A stretch of 64,000 nucleotides of DNA from Burkholderiaceae bacterium (GTDB lineage Bacteria; Pseudomonadota; Gammaproteobacteria; Burkholderiales; Burkholderiaceae_E), in NCBI GenBank assembly GCA_023954045.1, contig JAMLIR010000004.1, positions 150,105 to 214,104 of the forward strand, given 5' to 3'. Position numbers and translations under genes: made by a program. The notes below the pieces were generated by a model. It made no database searches. It was not told the DNA's origin and worked only from the letters and a program-made list of their open reading frames with translations. Below are positions 62,666 through 64,000 of this stretch, piece after piece. Positions within the stretch are counted from its first letter, which is position 1. Every line of letters begins with the position of its first letter.

Positions 62666-62748
62666 GCGCGTCGCAGTCGGTACGGGCCGCGTCGCTGCTG
62701 ACGCCGAACGCGTCGCAGTCGGCACAAAAGCGCGTCGCAGTCGGTACG
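62666..62748 (+). repeat. Iteron-like direct repeats (candidate origin)
   Basis: Four units share GCGTCGC at 62668, 62689, 62710 and 62732, a period of 21-22 bases. Units 1, 3 and 4 share CGCGTCGCAGTCGGTAC with only one difference (unit 3 has C for T); unit 2 is degenerate. The spacing matches two helical turns, as in iterons bound by replication initiators. They begin directly after the replication gene stop. Confidence 0.8.
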
Positions 62749-63114
62749 AAGGTGCGTGCGTGAGTGACCCCCCATACCCCCCACGCTGCTGTGCCCGCTG
62801 CGACGCGGGCCACCAGCGACGCAGGCCGATCGCCGCTGCGCTGCCTGCGGCACCTGAGCGGGGGTCGCGCTTGGCCGTCGATCCCCCCGGCCTAAAAACC
62901 GGGCACCTGCGAGCCGCTGGCCTGCTGGGGCGCACGGCGGAGCAGGATTCCCCGGCGTGCGTCGAATCCATGCGGGTTTCCGGACGGTCGCGCTCTCTAC
63001 CCACCTATACACCTACCATCCGCCGCGCTGGCGCGGCAGGCAACCGACTACCCGACGCCGCCGGCCTGAGGCAGCCGCGTCGTCATCCGTTCACCGCCTC
63101 ATGAGGAACACAGC
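62749..63114 (+). other. Untranslated region between repeats and next gene
   Basis: A frame starting at 62652 runs through the iterons to 63104 but has a skewed, arginine- and proline-rich content and looks like chance. The region contains C-runs (CCCCCCATACCCCCC) and the short symmetrical CCGGCCTAAAAACCGGG. It may be part of an origin; no gene is supported. Confidence 0.4.
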
Positions 63115-63789
63115 ATGAAACCCATCCACGAAGTCGAACGCCGCTGGGATAGCGCGACCGTCGTCGGCCTGCGCTTCGGCAACACGGCCGAGCTACGCAA
63201 GAGCACCGACGAGGCGCGCAGGCTCGCCGACCTAGCCGACCAAGCGAGGCTCACGGCCAGGAAGAATCTGGACTTCGCCAAGCGTGCGCGTGCCGACGTG
63301 ACGCTCTCCGACGGCGACCGGATGATCCGCGAAGCCAACTTCATGAAGTCGGGCCTGCAGGGGCTCGACGGTGCGTTTAACCGGGCGCTGGAGGCTGCGA
63401 CCGAGCGGGCCGCGGCGCTGAAGGCGCAGTTGGACGAAGCCGCTGCACCGCCGTCGCACATCGGCAAGGCGCTGGTGCAGGCCGAGCTGCGCGGCCGGTT
63501 CGCTGCACTCGACGAGCAGGGGCGCGGCCAGGCGTTGCGCGACCCGGCGGTGCTCGCGGCGGTGGTCGCGGCGCCTGCGATCGTTTCCGACCTGGCGAGC
63601 GGCCGATGGGGCGAGTTGCGCCGCGAGTACTGGAGCAAGGTGGCGCCGGACGTGTTGGCGCAGGCCGACGACCTGCAGGCGGCGGTGGACTCGGCGGAGC
63701 AGGCCGTCAAGTCGGCGACGGCCGAAGCGCACGACCTGGTGGACTTCGAGGCGGCCGAGATGTTGGCGAGCCGCAAGGTGGAAGCATGA
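63115..63789 (+). CDS. Coiled-coil element protein, function unknown
   Basis: A 224-residue, mainly helical protein. Segments such as ELRKSTDEARRLADLADQAR and LEAATERAAALKAQLDEAAA suggest coiled coils; GRWGELRREYWSKVAPDVL is in the middle. GAGGAAC precedes the ATG. Its position after the replication module and before a helix-turn-helix gene would suit a phage structural or accessory protein, but there is no clear family. Confidence 0.65.
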   Translation: MKPIHEVERRWDSATVVGLRFGNTAELRKSTDEARRLADLADQARLTARKNLDFAKRARADVTLSDGDRMIREANFMKSGLQGLDGAFNRALEAATERAAALKAQLDEAAAPPSHIGKALVQAELRGRFAALDEQGRGQALRDPAVLAAVVAAPAIVSDLASGRWGELRREYWSKVAPDVLAQADDLQAAVDSAEQAVKSATAEAHDLVDFEAAEMLASRKVEA

Positions 63790-63824
63790 GCCGCGCCGAC
63801 CTGATCCGGGCGAAGGTGCGCTGA
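63786..63824 (+). CDS. Possible 12-residue coupled mini-ORF
   Basis: MSRADLIRAKVR starts at an ATG overlapping the previous stop and ends one base into the next ATG. Such short frames may serve to couple translation. It may be meaningless. Confidence 0.25.
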   Translation: MSRADLIRAKVR

Positions 63825-64000
63825 TGGCGCGCAAGCTGTTGACGCGGGTCGAGCGGGAAGCGCGGGCGGCGGCCGGGCAGCCGGCCCCGACCGGAGGCAT
63901 GAAAGACCCGCCTGCGGATGCTGCGGCACGGATCGAGGCGCTGGCCGCTGACGGTTTCTCGCAGGTCGGGGTGGCGCGTGCGATGGGGATCGACCGGGAC
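63824..64000 (+). CDS. Helix-turn-helix protein, cut by the window end
   Basis: The ATG at 63824 shares a base with the preceding TGA. Fifty-nine residues are visible. After a low-complexity start (REARAAAGQPAPTGGMKDP), ARIEALAADGFSQVGVARAM leads into GIDRD, which looks like the first helices of a helix-turn-helix as in small terminase subunits or transcriptional regulators. The remainder is outside the window, so the function cannot be decided. Confidence 0.55.
   Translation, partial: MARKLLTRVEREARAAAGQPAPTGGMKDPPADAAARIEALAADGFSQVGVARAMGIDRD

Larger units (their letters stand above)
57500..64000 (+). mobile_element. Left part of an integrated element (phage satellite or integrative element)
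   Basis: A tyrosine integrase next to the chromosomal Nudix gene is followed on the same strand by small tightly coupled genes: AlpA regulator, zinc-ribbon and SSB-like proteins, a primase/helicase, iteron-like repeats and coiled-coil proteins. This order (integrase, AlpA, replication) is typical of P4-like satellites and related elements. No capsid, portal or large-terminase gene is seen in this part; the right end lies beyond the window. Confidence 0.8.

Noticed and set aside
62652-63104. A protein of about 150 residues after the replication gene
   Set aside because: The frame crosses the iteron repeats and is rich in Arg and Pro without any pattern; it also has no ribosome binding site.

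Overview
The window is very GC-rich, densely coding DNA. Gene order and content point to a betaproteobacterium of the order Burkholderiales: tpiA-secG-tRNA-Leu-nuoA-N, an ECF sigma/DUF3619/DUF3106/RDD operon beside ilvBHC-psd-pssA, and a complete Tad pilus locus. No rRNA or CRISPR array was seen. Many neighbouring genes overlap by ATGA, GTGA or TGATG, so translational coupling is common. All functional calls rest on reading the sequence and on family knowledge; no database search was run.

Layout. (1) 1-2709: cell-surface or lipid-carrier type genes: a methyltransferase cut by the window edge, a remnant of a family 2 glycosyltransferase, a polytopic membrane protein and a GtrA-like flippase. 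(2) 2631-9350, minus strand: two TadE-like pseudopilins and a TadG/VWA protein, followed by five PAP2-type membrane phosphatases in tandem, the first four start-stop coupled. (3) 9679-21119, plus strand: the Tad/Flp machine: two Flp pilins, a prepilin peptidase, an unusual AAA+ ATPase, CpaB, the secretin, a small lipoprotein, CpaE, TadA, TadB, TadC and a TPR/LytR_C lipoprotein. (4) 21120-26319: a non-coding, probably decayed stretch, then a GtrB-like polyprenyl glycosyltransferase and two large membrane proteins of GT-C appearance. (5) 26488-34480: tex, a ketopantoate reductase, an arginine/lysine-type decarboxylase, and an ECF sigma operon. (6) 34562-41426: ilvB-ilvH-ilvC (branched-chain amino acids), psd and pssA (phosphatidylethanolamine), tpiA, secG and tRNA-Leu(GAG). 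(7) 41621-57128: the 14-gene NADH:quinone oxidoreductase operon nuoA-N plus a NudF-like Nudix hydrolase. (8) 57500-64000: the left part of an integrated element: tyrosine integrase, AlpA regulator, small zinc-ribbon and SSB-like proteins, a large PriCT-2/Toprim/RecA-like replication protein, and iteron-like repeats just after it. The right end lies outside the window.

How the parts work together. Regions 2 and 3 are one divergent pilus locus: pseudopilins and a VWA protein on one strand, major pilins, processing peptidase, motor and outer-membrane pore on the other. Regions 1, 2 (PAP2 part) and 4 are membrane genes of polyprenyl-linked glycan or lipid chemistry around the pilus locus. Regions 6 and 7 are ordinary housekeeping. 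Region 8 is the main accessory DNA and looks like a phage satellite or an integrative element with its own origin.

The most unusual structural signals are the four iteron-like repeats with 21-22 bp period (62666-62748), a 32-bp duplication of the nuoD start flanking a palindromic insert (43210-43375), a perfect 28-bp inverted repeat between ilvH and ilvC (37191-37269), the five tandem PAP2 genes, and a shared TAGTCTAG site before the integrase and alpA genes.
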